From assembly GCF_026309355.1 (NCBI RefSeq), contig NZ_JAPJZK010000001.1:4298501-4362500 (forward strand): 64,000 nucleotides of DNA, given 5' to 3'. Within the stretch, counting starts at the first letter, position 1; each line of letters starts with the position of its first letter. The DNA is from Spartinivicinus marinus. Lineage in GTDB: Bacteria > Pseudomonadota > Gammaproteobacteria > Pseudomonadales > Zooshikellaceae. A program made the position numbers and the translations under genes. The notes under the pieces were generated by a model that was given only the letters and a program-made list of their open reading frames with translations, was not told the origin of the DNA and searched no databases. Shown piece by piece: positions 46,561 to 55,593 of the stretch.

Positions 46561-48600
46561 CTAAGCTGCTTTGTAGTTTTTTTTTATGAATTGTTGAAAC
46601 TGCTCTTCAGAAACGGGTTTACTGTAATAATAACCCTGACCTTCCTGACAGCCTTGCTCTATGATGTAGGCTTCTTGCTCAACGGTTTCTACCCCTTCTG
46701 CAATAACGCTTAAATTTAAACTTTTACTTAATTGAATGATGGCTCTAACGATAGTAGCGTTTTCTTCATCTTCCAATACATCTTGAACAAAGCTTTTATC
46801 GATCTTGATTTTGTCGAAGGGAAGTTTCTTTAGATAGCTGAGAGATGAGTAGCCAGTTCCAAAGTCATCGATGGCGATCATCACGCCTGATCGTTTGATA
46901 CTGTTGAGTTTGGCGGCAGCCATAGAAAGGTCTTCCATAATACCCGTTTCAGTCACTTCCAGCTCTAGGCAGTGGGGAGGGATGCTGTTTTTTTGAATAG
47001 TATCTGCAATTAAGGATTCAATTTTCTCATGACGAAGTTGTACTGCAGAGAGGTTGACGGCGATACGAAAGTCATCAAACCCTTGTTGATGCCAGTTATT
47101 GAGTTGGTGACAGGCTTGGTTTAGCACCCATTCACCGATATCGATGATGGTGTTGCTCTTCTCTGCTAGGGGGATAAATAAGTCTGGGGAAATAAACCCT
47201 TTGTCTGGGTGAATCCAGCGAATTAAGGCCTCTGCACCAGCGACTCGTCCAGTTAAGTAAGACACTTGAGGCTGGTAAACCAGGTGGAGTTCTTCATTTT
47301 CCAGCGCTTTTTGCAAGTCTTTTTCAAGCTGGCGACGCACCCGCATTTCTGTATCAACACTGGCAATATAAAATTGAAAGCGGTTTTGGCTGCGGGTTTT
47401 TGCCAATGTCATGGTTTGTTCGGCTTTTTGCAACAATTTTTCAGGGTTATTGCCGTCTTCGGGGTAAAGGGTGATGCCCATCGTTGAGCGAATGGAGATG
47501 GGAATATTGTTGATGACAAAGGGTTCTTCTAAGTCACTAAGCACTTGTTGGGCTAGCTCGGCTGCCTCATAGGGCTGGTCAATTTCGTCTTGGATAATGG
47601 CAAATTGGTCACCTCCTAATCGTCCAACTGCTTTAACTTTATGGTGTTGATTTCTGAGCCGATCGGCAAGGGCCATCAGAATATGATCCCCTACTTTATA
47701 GGTAAACTGCTCATTCACGCCTTTAAAGTCATCAATACCACAACAGAGTACAGCGACTGACTTGTTATGAGTGCTGGCATCTTGAAGAATTTGTTGTAAT
47801 TCCTTTTGTAGCATGACTCGATTAGGTAGGCCGGTTAAAAAGTCATATTGGGCCAGCCTGAGCACATGGGCTTCCGCTTTTTGTCGTTTTGTATTATTAC
47901 GGTCAATAGAATCCAACAACTGGTTGGCTGTTTGAATCCATAGGCCTAGCTCATTGTTTTCATTGCCTGGCAACATCGGGATTTTTTTTTGGCCAGGCTG
48001 GTCAGGATTAATTCTTGATAAGTTGTCGATAATGCGGGTTAGGGGTTTGGTGAGCAGCCAGGTATAAATTAAATAAAGCACCGTGGCCATAGCAAAGGCT
48101 CGCAATAAACCAGATGTAAAAATTATGATTGAGCGATTGACAAACTCTGAGCCACTCCGAGCAGTATCGATAGTAATTACTAAGTCACCGTAATATTCAC
48201 TGTAAGGAAGGCGACCAAACAAGTTCACTTTATAAGTACGTTCTTGATTAAAAATTTTGTCAGTGAGCCAGCGATAAGGGGTGTCTATGAGAGGGCGGCT
48301 TTTTTCAGCCAGCATGGGTTCGTCTGGGTGTCCAATAGCGGCATAGCGAATAGAATTGTTCTCAAATAAGCCTTCAACTACTTGAGAAGCCATTTCCTTG
48401 TCTAAGCTGTATACCGCCTGAATAGCGGGATCTCTGACCATAGCTAGCATCGCATAGGCAGAGGTATCGATGGCTTCATCGGCGCTATAGGCGTCGTATA
48501 CAATTTGAGCAAAACTTAATACAAGTCCAACCAAGCATGCGGACAGTAAAACGACCCGCAACAGTTTGACTGATAACCTGTTCTGTTTAGCTATAGCCAA
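46561..48600 (-). CDS. bifA: BifA-like cyclic-di-GMP phosphodiesterase (GGDEF-EAL)
   Basis: A 679-residue membrane protein: N-terminal helix, a periplasmic sensor of about 130 residues, a second helix near 160-180, a GGDEF domain (about 250-420) and an EAL domain (about 430-675). The GGDEF loop reads GGDQF at residues 329-333, so cyclase activity is probably lost. The EAL domain is intact, with E457-A-L and DDFGTGYSSLSYLKKLPFD. BifA of Pseudomonas also has GGDQF and active EAL, of similar length and in a similar place next to the imelysin operon (PA4367 and PA4370, from memory). It should lower cyclic-di-GMP and favour swarming over biofilm. Confidence 0.82.
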   Translation of the reverse strand: MAIAKQNRLSVKLLRVVLLSACLVGLVLSFAQIVYDAYSADEAIDTSAYAMLAMVRDPAIQAVYSLDKEMASQVVEGLFENNSIRYAAIGHPDEPMLAEKSRPLIDTPYRWLTDKIFNQERTYKVNLFGRLPYSEYYGDLVITIDTARSGSEFVNRSIIIFTSGLLRAFAMATVLYLIYTWLLTKPLTRIIDNLSRINPDQPGQKKIPMLPGNENNELGLWIQTANQLLDSIDRNNTKRQKAEAHVLRLAQYDFLTGLPNRVMLQKELQQILQDASTHNKSVAVLCCGIDDFKGVNEQFTYKVGDHILMALADRLRNQHHKVKAVGRLGGDQFAIIQDEIDQPYEAAELAQQVLSDLEEPFVINNIPISIRSTMGITLYPEDGNNPEKLLQKAEQTMTLAKTRSQNRFQFYIASVDTEMRVRRQLEKDLQKALENEELHLVYQPQVSYLTGRVAGAEALIRWIHPDKGFISPDLFIPLAEKSNTIIDIGEWVLNQACHQLNNWHQQGFDDFRIAVNLSAVQLRHEKIESLIADTIQKNSIPPHCLELEVTETGIMEDLSMAAAKLNSIKRSGVMIAIDDFGTGYSSLSYLKKLPFDKIKIDKSFVQDVLEDEENATIVRAIIQLSKSLNLSVIAEGVETVEQEAYIIEQGCQEGQGYYYSKPVSEEQFQQFIKKNYKAA

Positions 48601-48821
48601 ATTGACTTCCCCAGGTTATAAGGTCTATAAGTGCTTTTACCCTACCAGTATGAGAAATGTTTTAATATTCGTCAAAAATGTTTTTTATTCGGGATGGAAA
48701 TAAATAGCTTTTTTTTGAGTGGGTGATAAATGTTGTGAATATTTGGTCTGTTAATGTATAGCTAAAAAGTGCAAACAGTAACAGACCATGGGTTGATTTG
48801 AGATTTTTTAGTTGCAGAATA

Positions 48822-49673
48822 TTAAAGTTCTGCTATAGCACCTTTTTTAAATCCTTCAAATGCTTGAACAGTAATTTTATCATTTGGATAAGCAGTTTTA
48901 ATTGTGTTTGCCATATGTTGCGCAATCAGTTCAACAGTGCTGTCAGAGTCAATTAGATAACAATGGGGTTGGCTGATAATTAGTTCAAAATAACCCTGCT
49001 GGGCTGTATAAGCAAACTTAAAATAAGCCATATCATTGTCAATAAATTCGCCTGTGATGTCTTCTTTGGTCCCAATATAAATATCACGAAACTGGTTGGC
49101 ATAATCTGCTTCCAGTAGCGGGTCTGGTTCGCCATTACGATAAATATTAATAGCAGAGCGGTGTCCATGGGCAATCCGCTGGCAACACCCTTTGTGTTTT
49201 TTTAAACCATGACTGTAATGATAAAATGGGCCGTTAATTATCTCTGGATATAACCTTAAAGTAATATTTTCAACATTGTCGGGTAATACCTGTTTTAAAT
49301 GCTGCTCTATCACAGGGGTGATAGTCGAGGGGGATATTTCACTGGCGTCAATGGTGATAATAGCGCTGCTTGGTGCATCGCAAATAATTTTGCCACGATT
49401 TTCTGTCGATAGGGCAACATTCATTCGTCCATGTTCAGCAGCAATATTGATCGCTGGGTGAGTACCCGGCACCAATAATTTATGATCTACAAAGTCATCA
49501 ATTGTTTGTTTAATGGTCTTTTTTACCTGACCAAAATCAAACACCATTCCTTCTTCATTGAGCTGGCCATCAAGGATAACATCGACCAACCAGCTTTCAC
49601 CAACTAGACCACGAGTAGCGCAGTAGTAGGAAAAGTCGATAACCGTTAGTTGCTTAACAAATAAAGCAGGCAT
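48822..49673 (-). CDS. Two-domain 6-pyruvoyl-tetrahydropterin synthase-like protein
   Basis: A 283-residue protein of two tandem PTPS/QueD-like domains. The N-terminal one (FSYYCATRGLVGESWLVDVIL...VFDFGQVKKTI...DHKLL) has the overall PTPS pattern but lacks the HGHN zinc-binding triad. The C-terminal domain contains YHYSHGLKKHKGCCQRIAHGHRS, closer to the standard H...C...HGH zinc and catalytic residues. QueD-type enzymes make 6-carboxytetrahydropterin for queuosine synthesis; this long gammaproteobacterial form may have another role, so no symbol is given. GAAGGAAG lies before the ATG. It is divergent from bioA. Confidence 0.75.
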   Translation of the reverse strand: MPALFVKQLTVIDFSYYCATRGLVGESWLVDVILDGQLNEEGMVFDFGQVKKTIKQTIDDFVDHKLLVPGTHPAINIAAEHGRMNVALSTENRGKIICDAPSSAIITIDASEISPSTITPVIEQHLKQVLPDNVENITLRLYPEIINGPFYHYSHGLKKHKGCCQRIAHGHRSAINIYRNGEPDPLLEADYANQFRDIYIGTKEDITGEFIDNDMAYFKFAYTAQQGYFELIISQPHCYLIDSDSTVELIAQHMANTIKTAYPNDKITVQAFEGFKKGAIAEL

Positions 49674-49804
49674 TTTACTTCCTTCTCAGGGAACACTTTG
49701 GTGTCTATTGTACTGCCGTAATGCAGACATCGCCATTTTGTGAAAAACTAGTGCCGCACTCTAATATAATGCAGCACGAGTCACTTTTACTGAGAGCATG
49801 TTTT

Positions 49805-51091
49805 ATGGCCGATACCGTAACAGTTGAAGATCTGGAGTTTGATCGCCAGCATATCTGGCACCCGTATACCTCAATAACGAATTGCTATGAAATGTATCCT
49901 GTTACTGGCGCTGAAGGAGTTCGGCTTACCTTGGCTGATGGGCGTCAGCTAATTGATGGTATGGCTTCCTGGTGGTCAGCCATTCACGGCTATAACCACC
50001 CAGAGCTAAATGAAGCATTACAGCGGCAACTAGGGAAAATGGCGCATGTTATGTTTGGAGGGATTACTCACCCGCCAGCCATTCGCCTTGCAAGACAGCT
50101 GTTGGACGTTACCCCAGCACTTCTCCAGCAAGTCTTTTTCGCCGATTCTGGTTCGGTATCTGTAGAAGTGGCCATCAAAATGGCGATTCAATACTGGGTG
50201 GCTACCGGTAAACCAGCTAAAAAAAGACTGCTAACCGTAAAAAAAGGCTATCACGGTGATACCTTTGCGCCAATGTCTGTTTGTGACCCGGAAGGTATGC
50301 ATGAAGTCTTTTCGGGCATGTTACTTGATAACGTCTTTGTTGAAGCACCGCAGTGTGGTTTTCATGATGACTGGCAAGAAGAGCATATTGCTGAGTTTAA
50401 AGTGGCTTTAGATAAGCACCATCAGGCCATTGCTGCGGTTATTTTAGAGCCCATTGTGCAGAATGCAGGGGGAATGCGCTTTTATTCTCCCGCTTATTTA
50501 AAACGGGTTAGAGAGCTATGTGATGATTATCAGGTACTGCTAATTCTGGATGAAATTGCGACGGGGTTTGGTCGAACTGGTAAGTTATTCGCTTGTGAGT
50601 ATGCAGATATTAGCCCTGATATTATGTGTGTTGGTAAGGCGTTGACGGGCGGTTATATGACTTTAGCTGCTACCTTATGTACCCAGCAGGTGGCGCATAC
50701 TATCTCTAATCAGGGGGTGTTGATGCATGGCCCAACGTTTATGGCAAATCCATTAGCTTGCTCTGTTGCATCAGCAAGTTTGGAGTTATTGCAAGCGGGG
50801 CACTGGAAAGCGCAAGTGGAACAATTGTCTATCACGATGGAAGCCTGCTTAGCCCCTTGCCGTGAACTTGCAAATGTGGCTGATGTCAGGGTGTTAGGTG
50901 CTATAGGTGTAGTAGAACTGAAACAGCCCGTTGATATGAAAACTATCCAGCCTTTGTTTGTTAATGAAGGGGTTTGGGTTCGTCCTTTCGGTAAACTGAT
51001 TTATATTATGCCGCCTTATGTAATGGAACAAGAAGACTGTCAGTTGTTATGTAAGGCAATTTACCAAGTCATTACAAAAATAAAAAATTGA
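49805..51091 (+). CDS. bioA: Adenosylmethionine-8-amino-7-oxononanoate aminotransferase
   Basis: BioA transfers an amino group from S-adenosylmethionine to KAPA, giving DAPA in biotin synthesis. The 428-residue protein has family motifs: HIWHPYTSI, DGMASWWSAIHGYNHP, KGYHGDTFAPMSVCDP, LILDEIATGFGRTG and the PLP lysine in CVGKALTGGYMTLAATL. The ATG at 49805 begins the usual MADTVTVEDLEFDRQHIWHPY-type N-terminus with GAGAG upstream; an in-frame ATG 84 bp earlier would add an unrelated leader. The other bio genes are not here, and no BirA operator was recognised. Confidence 0.95.
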   Translation: MADTVTVEDLEFDRQHIWHPYTSITNCYEMYPVTGAEGVRLTLADGRQLIDGMASWWSAIHGYNHPELNEALQRQLGKMAHVMFGGITHPPAIRLARQLLDVTPALLQQVFFADSGSVSVEVAIKMAIQYWVATGKPAKKRLLTVKKGYHGDTFAPMSVCDPEGMHEVFSGMLLDNVFVEAPQCGFHDDWQEEHIAEFKVALDKHHQAIAAVILEPIVQNAGGMRFYSPAYLKRVRELCDDYQVLLILDEIATGFGRTGKLFACEYADISPDIMCVGKALTGGYMTLAATLCTQQVAHTISNQGVLMHGPTFMANPLACSVASASLELLQAGHWKAQVEQLSITMEACLAPCRELANVADVRVLGAIGVVELKQPVDMKTIQPLFVNEGVWVRPFGKLIYIMPPYVMEQEDCQLLCKAIYQVITKIKN

Positions 51092-51101
51092 GACCAATAA
51101 A

Positions 51102-52439
51102 ATGAGTGAAATAAAAATGAATTGGCAGCATCTTTATGCGAATCATATTGATAGGGTTAGCCAATTATTTGAAAAAGCCATGACGTTAGCCGATGTTGAG
51201 GGAGTGGTTATTTTTTCTGGAAAGCCCAAGTCGGCATTTTTAGATGATACCTATTATCCATTTAAGGCTAATCCTTTTTTTAAGTGGTGGGTGCCACTAT
51301 CCAACTTGCCTCAGTCTGTTGTGATCATTAAGCCAGGTGAAAAGCCGCAGCTTGTTTACTTTATGCCGCAGGATTTTTGGCATGTAACACCTGAGCCGCC
51401 AGCAGGTTATTGGGTTGATAGTTTTAATTTAACAATTATTAACAAAGTTGAGGCACTTAAAAATGTGTTGCCTGCAAACCTGGAGCAGCTAGCCTTTCTT
51501 GGCGAAGAAACCCAGTTAGCCGCCGAGTGGGGAATAGGGCAGGTTAATCCTGTCAATTTAGTGAATTATCTAAGTTACCATCGAGCATATAAAACTGACT
51601 ATGAGCAGCAATGTCTAATTTTGGCTAACCAAATTGCTATGAAAGGGCATAATGCTGCAATTGCTGCATTTCAGCAACAGCAGTCAGAGCTGGAGATTCA
51701 CCTGGCTTTTTTAAAAGCTTGTGGCCATCAAGAAGCTTATGCGCCTTATAATAATATTGTGGCGTTAAATGAGCATGGTGCAGTTTTGCATTATGACCAT
51801 TATCAGTCCATATCGCCTCAACAGCATTTATCTTTATTAGTAGATGCTGGCGCTAGTTTTTCAGGTTATATAGCCGATATTACCCGTACAACAAGTGCGG
51901 TAGAGTCTGGGTTGTTTAATCAGTTAGTTGAAAAGTTAGATCAAGCTCAACAACGGATTATTCAACAGATTAAAAAAGGGATGGACTATGCGGTTTTACA
52001 TGACCAAATGCACCAGCGAATAGCTGTTATTTTAACTGAACTGGAGATAGTCAATACCACAGCTGATGCCTGTTATGAGCAACAGTTGACTCGTAGTTTT
52101 TTTCCTCATGGGTTGGGCCACTTGATTGGCTTACAAACTCATGATGTGGGTGGCTGGCAACAGGATGAACAAGGTACTTTGCTTAATGCACACCCTGATT
52201 ATCCATTTTTAAGACTACAAAGGCCCATTACTGAAAGGATGGCGTTTACCATTGAGCCTGGTATTTACTTTATTGATTTATTATTGGAGCAGCTTTCGTC
52301 TGTGCAGAAAAAACTAATCAACTGGTCAGTGGTTGATGCGCTGAAGCCGTATGGTGGTGTTCGAATAGAAGATACTGTGATTGTACAGCAGCAGGGTACG
52401 CATAATATTACTCGCGATGCATTTACTGAGGCTGACTAA
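51102..52439 (+). CDS. pepQ: Xaa-Pro dipeptidase
   Basis: PepQ hydrolyses dipeptides with C-terminal proline using two Mn ions. The 445-residue protein has an N-terminal creatinase-like domain and a C-terminal pita-bread domain with the metal ligands: VDAGASFSGYIADITRT (Asp, Asp), FFPHGLGHLIGLQTHDVGG (His), FTIEPGIYF (Glu) and GGVRIEDTV (Glu). E. coli PepQ is 443 residues. It follows bioA by 10 bp and is likely co-transcribed, though their functions are unrelated. Confidence 0.95.
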   Translation: MSEIKMNWQHLYANHIDRVSQLFEKAMTLADVEGVVIFSGKPKSAFLDDTYYPFKANPFFKWWVPLSNLPQSVVIIKPGEKPQLVYFMPQDFWHVTPEPPAGYWVDSFNLTIINKVEALKNVLPANLEQLAFLGEETQLAAEWGIGQVNPVNLVNYLSYHRAYKTDYEQQCLILANQIAMKGHNAAIAAFQQQQSELEIHLAFLKACGHQEAYAPYNNIVALNEHGAVLHYDHYQSISPQQHLSLLVDAGASFSGYIADITRTTSAVESGLFNQLVEKLDQAQQRIIQQIKKGMDYAVLHDQMHQRIAVILTELEIVNTTADACYEQQLTRSFFPHGLGHLIGLQTHDVGGWQQDEQGTLLNAHPDYPFLRLQRPITERMAFTIEPGIYFIDLLLEQLSSVQKKLINWSVVDALKPYGGVRIEDTVIVQQQGTHNITRDAFTEAD

Positions 52440-52732
52440 AGGAATAAAGGCCTTGGTCGTGTACCTTGGCCGCACGCTTTAGCATTGTTCTGCTTAATTC
52501 TCGAAGTATGCCGTATTTCTTAGTAGGCAATTGTAGTAGAATCCTTTGTAATCAAAAGTTTATAGCAGAAAGCTTTCTAAACAAAAGCTTATAACGAGCA
52601 TCTGACAAATTTAAGACGGCAAGATACATAAGGTTTGAGTCGTTTTATCATTAACTGCGTTAATGCTTGTTAGTATTGATATGAACTGCAAATGCCATTA
52701 AAGATAAACACGTTTGTATTGGGAGATGATCA

Positions 52733-54706
52733 TTGAGTACTGAAGCTTGGCTAAGCTTAACAACAGCTGTTATTTCGCTGGGGGCAGCATCTGCACTAGC
52801 GGCAACAGTTGCAGAAAAGCCTGGTGCTGTTGCTTCTGGTCTTCATGCTTCTGTGATTTCTATTCAGCACCTTGGAGAGACACAAGCAACTGGTCGTCTA
52901 TTAATTACTAACCAGTCTAAACAAACGGTTGATTTAACTAATGCTTTAATTGAGTTTGCCACACCTTATCGGGTTCTTGAAGTGTCTGGCAGTTTTTTCC
53001 CTATTTCAATGCCTGATCGCCGAGTGTTGGTTTCAGAAAGAATTGGTGGGCAGTACAACAACCAGTTGGTGCTAGCATTTAGTGAAAATCAAAAGCTGCA
53101 AACAGAGTTGCATCCAGGCTCCACTTTATCTTTGATGTTGAAGTTTGAGTCAAAAGCAAAGCTAGGCCAATCATCAGCAAAAGCAACCATCTTTTTATCA
53201 GATAAAGATCAGCAGGTAAGTTACCAGCATGGCCAGCTTCTTTTTAGAGCGCCTAAAGCACCTGGCCCTGAGGTGAAAGGGATGCCGGCTGTTGTAACAG
53301 TGAAAGGAGCAGGTGACTTTGAAAAGCGGGTTGCGGTTGACTGGGGGCAGAAATTTATTCTTGATCAATTGCCATATGGTGAGTACACCGTTCATACGGA
53401 GCAGGTAGGTGACTTTCCTGGCATGGTTGAACAGTCAATTCGCTTAAGCAATAGAAAGTCTGCCGCAGTTGTCAAAATAAAATACGATGAGCCTGTCTAT
53501 ACCACTGCTATTCAGCTGGTTACCCCTGCTGAGGTAGTTGATCGCTCAGACTCACTTATTGCTTATATTCAAGATGCCACTCATGGAGAACACCCTAAGC
53601 AACTTCAGTTACAGTGGGCTAAAGCTCAACAGTTAAATAACTTGGTGGTAGGCCACCGTTATCGGCTATGGTTTAACCCCGTCAAGCGTTGGCCTTTTCA
53701 ATATAAACCCAGTGCCAGTGTTGAAAAGCCCTTTGAGTTTACTGCTAGCAAAGAGGCGGTACAACAGTACAATTTGACGTTTCAGCAGTCTCTACAGCCG
53801 ACAGGTGAGTTGGCGGTTGCGACTCAGGTGACCGGTCTGCCTTTTGGAGCAAAAGCAACACTGACTTTGCATCCTGTGGCTGGTGGCGAGCCAGTAACGC
53901 GAAAGCTATCAGTTGGCCAGGATAGCCTGACAAATGTTGAGCCAGGTGAATATTGGCTCACTGCTAGTGATTATATTTACCAAGGTAAGATTTATCGTGC
54001 CACATTGTCATCGGCTAAATTAAATCTGAACCATCATGAGTCTGCCAGAGTTCATGTGGAATATGCAGAAAATAATAAACTGGTTTTTGCTGGTAGCAAA
54101 TGGCGAATTAAGCAAGGCTCAGTGAAGGGAGGGCGTTGGGCACCAGAGAATGTTTTTGTGGACCAGCGTGGACGGTTGCATTTGGTATTAGAGTATCAGA
54201 ATGGCCAATGGTTAGCTGCTGGTATAGAGTCGGTTGATAATTTTTCGTCTGGCCAGTTGCAAATTAAAACAGTTGCGCAAGCCAGAAATTTACTCGCTAA
54301 TGGCCAGTTTTCTGTTAGTCTGCAAAATCAGGACAAAAACAGTGGACTTGGTTTTACGATGGGTTGTGCAAGTCACTGCCAAGATACTACAAATGGTGTA
54401 ATGACCCATTATTGGTTGCAGCAGAAAGCACAAGTAGAGAGTAAACAGAGTGTATATAATTGGCAAGCCAGTCGGTTAACACATAGTATTAACTGGAATC
54501 AAAATGGTGTGCTGTTTGAAACTAAAAAAGGCCATAGTCAACGAGGGCTTATAACCCTGTCACAACAATATTTGCCAGCTGCTTTAGCTAAAAAAAACGC
54601 TTTTCCTCTACAGCTGATGTTGACGCCTCAGCCTTCTACTCAATCAAAAGGCCGTAAGGTTGAGATTATTATAAACTCAATAATCAGTGCTCCCCCTTTT
54701 GAATAA
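52733..54706 (+). CDS. Secreted protein with GH16-like C-terminal domain
   Basis: A 657-residue exported protein starting at a TTG (52733) with GGGAG seven bases before it. A signal peptide (STEAWLSLTTAVISLGAASALA) is followed by a beta-rich domain (about 30-170), two or three further beta-rich domains of about 90 residues and, from about residue 445, a jelly-roll resembling a non-catalytic GH16/lectin domain: SKWRIKQGSVKGGRWAPENVFVD, RGRLHLVLEYQNGQWLAAGIES and the late INWNQNGVLFETKKG. The GH16 ExDxE catalytic motif is absent. The chitinase gene lies downstream in the same direction, so a role in polysaccharide binding is plausible but unproven. Confidence 0.6.
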   Translation: MSTEAWLSLTTAVISLGAASALAATVAEKPGAVASGLHASVISIQHLGETQATGRLLITNQSKQTVDLTNALIEFATPYRVLEVSGSFFPISMPDRRVLVSERIGGQYNNQLVLAFSENQKLQTELHPGSTLSLMLKFESKAKLGQSSAKATIFLSDKDQQVSYQHGQLLFRAPKAPGPEVKGMPAVVTVKGAGDFEKRVAVDWGQKFILDQLPYGEYTVHTEQVGDFPGMVEQSIRLSNRKSAAVVKIKYDEPVYTTAIQLVTPAEVVDRSDSLIAYIQDATHGEHPKQLQLQWAKAQQLNNLVVGHRYRLWFNPVKRWPFQYKPSASVEKPFEFTASKEAVQQYNLTFQQSLQPTGELAVATQVTGLPFGAKATLTLHPVAGGEPVTRKLSVGQDSLTNVEPGEYWLTASDYIYQGKIYRATLSSAKLNLNHHESARVHVEYAENNKLVFAGSKWRIKQGSVKGGRWAPENVFVDQRGRLHLVLEYQNGQWLAAGIESVDNFSSGQLQIKTVAQARNLLANGQFSVSLQNQDKNSGLGFTMGCASHCQDTTNGVMTHYWLQQKAQVESKQSVYNWQASRLTHSINWNQNGVLFETKKGHSQRGLITLSQQYLPAALAKKNAFPLQLMLTPQPSTQSKGRKVEIIINSIISAPPFE

Positions 54707-55593
54707 GGAAGGGTGTAGATGATGTTTTACAAAATGACTGATCATTAACCAGTTTGTTTCACAAACCTTCAAAAATATTCCCTATTGCTTGGTGGTCCAT
54801 GTTTAAGATGATGTAACGACGTCTTCTTTATTCTTTAGTTATCTTCTTTTTCTTGACGTAGCCTCTAGATACTAGCAAAAGCGCCTTTCCGGAAAATAAA
54901 TGGCTTTAAAGATGTGGTCACTAGTTATCTCTTCATAAAATAAGTTAACTACTTCTTTTTTAATTGTTTTATGGTTATGCTTTTTTTGAAGTGAGTTGAG
55001 CGGTGTTTGTTGGACAAATATCGCAATCGCCTGGTTGCTGAGATGCGCTTGAATTATTTTAATAAAGCTTTGTGTTTGGGCCTTAATTGGTGTTGTTTGA
55101 GTTCACCATTTTAAATATTTACTACTTTTGTCGTTTATTGTTCACAGAAATATGTGAACTGTATTGGTGGCATTTTATATTCTTTTGCTACGCTTAAAAT
55201 AGATGTAGGTTGTAATAGTAGGCTTAAGTGGATTTGCTTAAATATCTTTTGCTGTGAGTGCATATCGCTTTGTCTTGTGTATAAAGGCGGCTTATGACAG
55301 CAATGTTTCATCGTTTTTTAAGTCTTTATCCTATTTTTTAAGTGTTGCTTAAATAAATTTTGAAATGCTTAGGCTGAGATGTGTTAAAAACACTATGTTG
55401 CCAATTGTAATTATTTAACCCACTCATTTTATGAAATATTAAAAGCTGGCTTGGTGTTTGTCATTAGGTTTGTCTGATAGCTTTTTAATCCTTATTTTTG
55501 CTGGCTGCTAAGAAGCAAGCCGGAAGCTGCTTAAGCTAGTACAACACGTTATTTTTTTACATAAATTACGTTTTTAAGCCTGTGGAGGCATAA
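54707..55593. other. 887-bp gap between the GH16-like gene and the chitinase gene
   Basis: AT-rich sequence with no frame that looks coding on either strand. It contains no obvious terminator for the upstream gene. The only clear local structure is a 20-bp inverted repeat at 55140-55159. The length suggests a regulated chitinase promoter region or a leader RNA. Confidence 0.5.
55140..55159. promoter_or_regulatory. Palindrome GTTCAC-N8-GTGAAC upstream of the chitinase
   Basis: A perfect 6-bp inverted repeat about 435 bp before the chitinase ATG. GAGTTCACC also occurs at 55099. It has the shape of a repressor operator but its half-sites are in the reverse order for a CRP site. The function is unknown. 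Confidence 0.3.

Noticed and set aside
49721-49804. Upstream ATG extension of bioA
   Set aside because: The extra 28 residues do not look like BioA and the ATG at 49805 has a better ribosome-binding site.
55140-55159. CRP site upstream of the chitinase
   Set aside because: The half-sites are in the reverse order (TCACA before TGTGA) compared with the CRP consensus.
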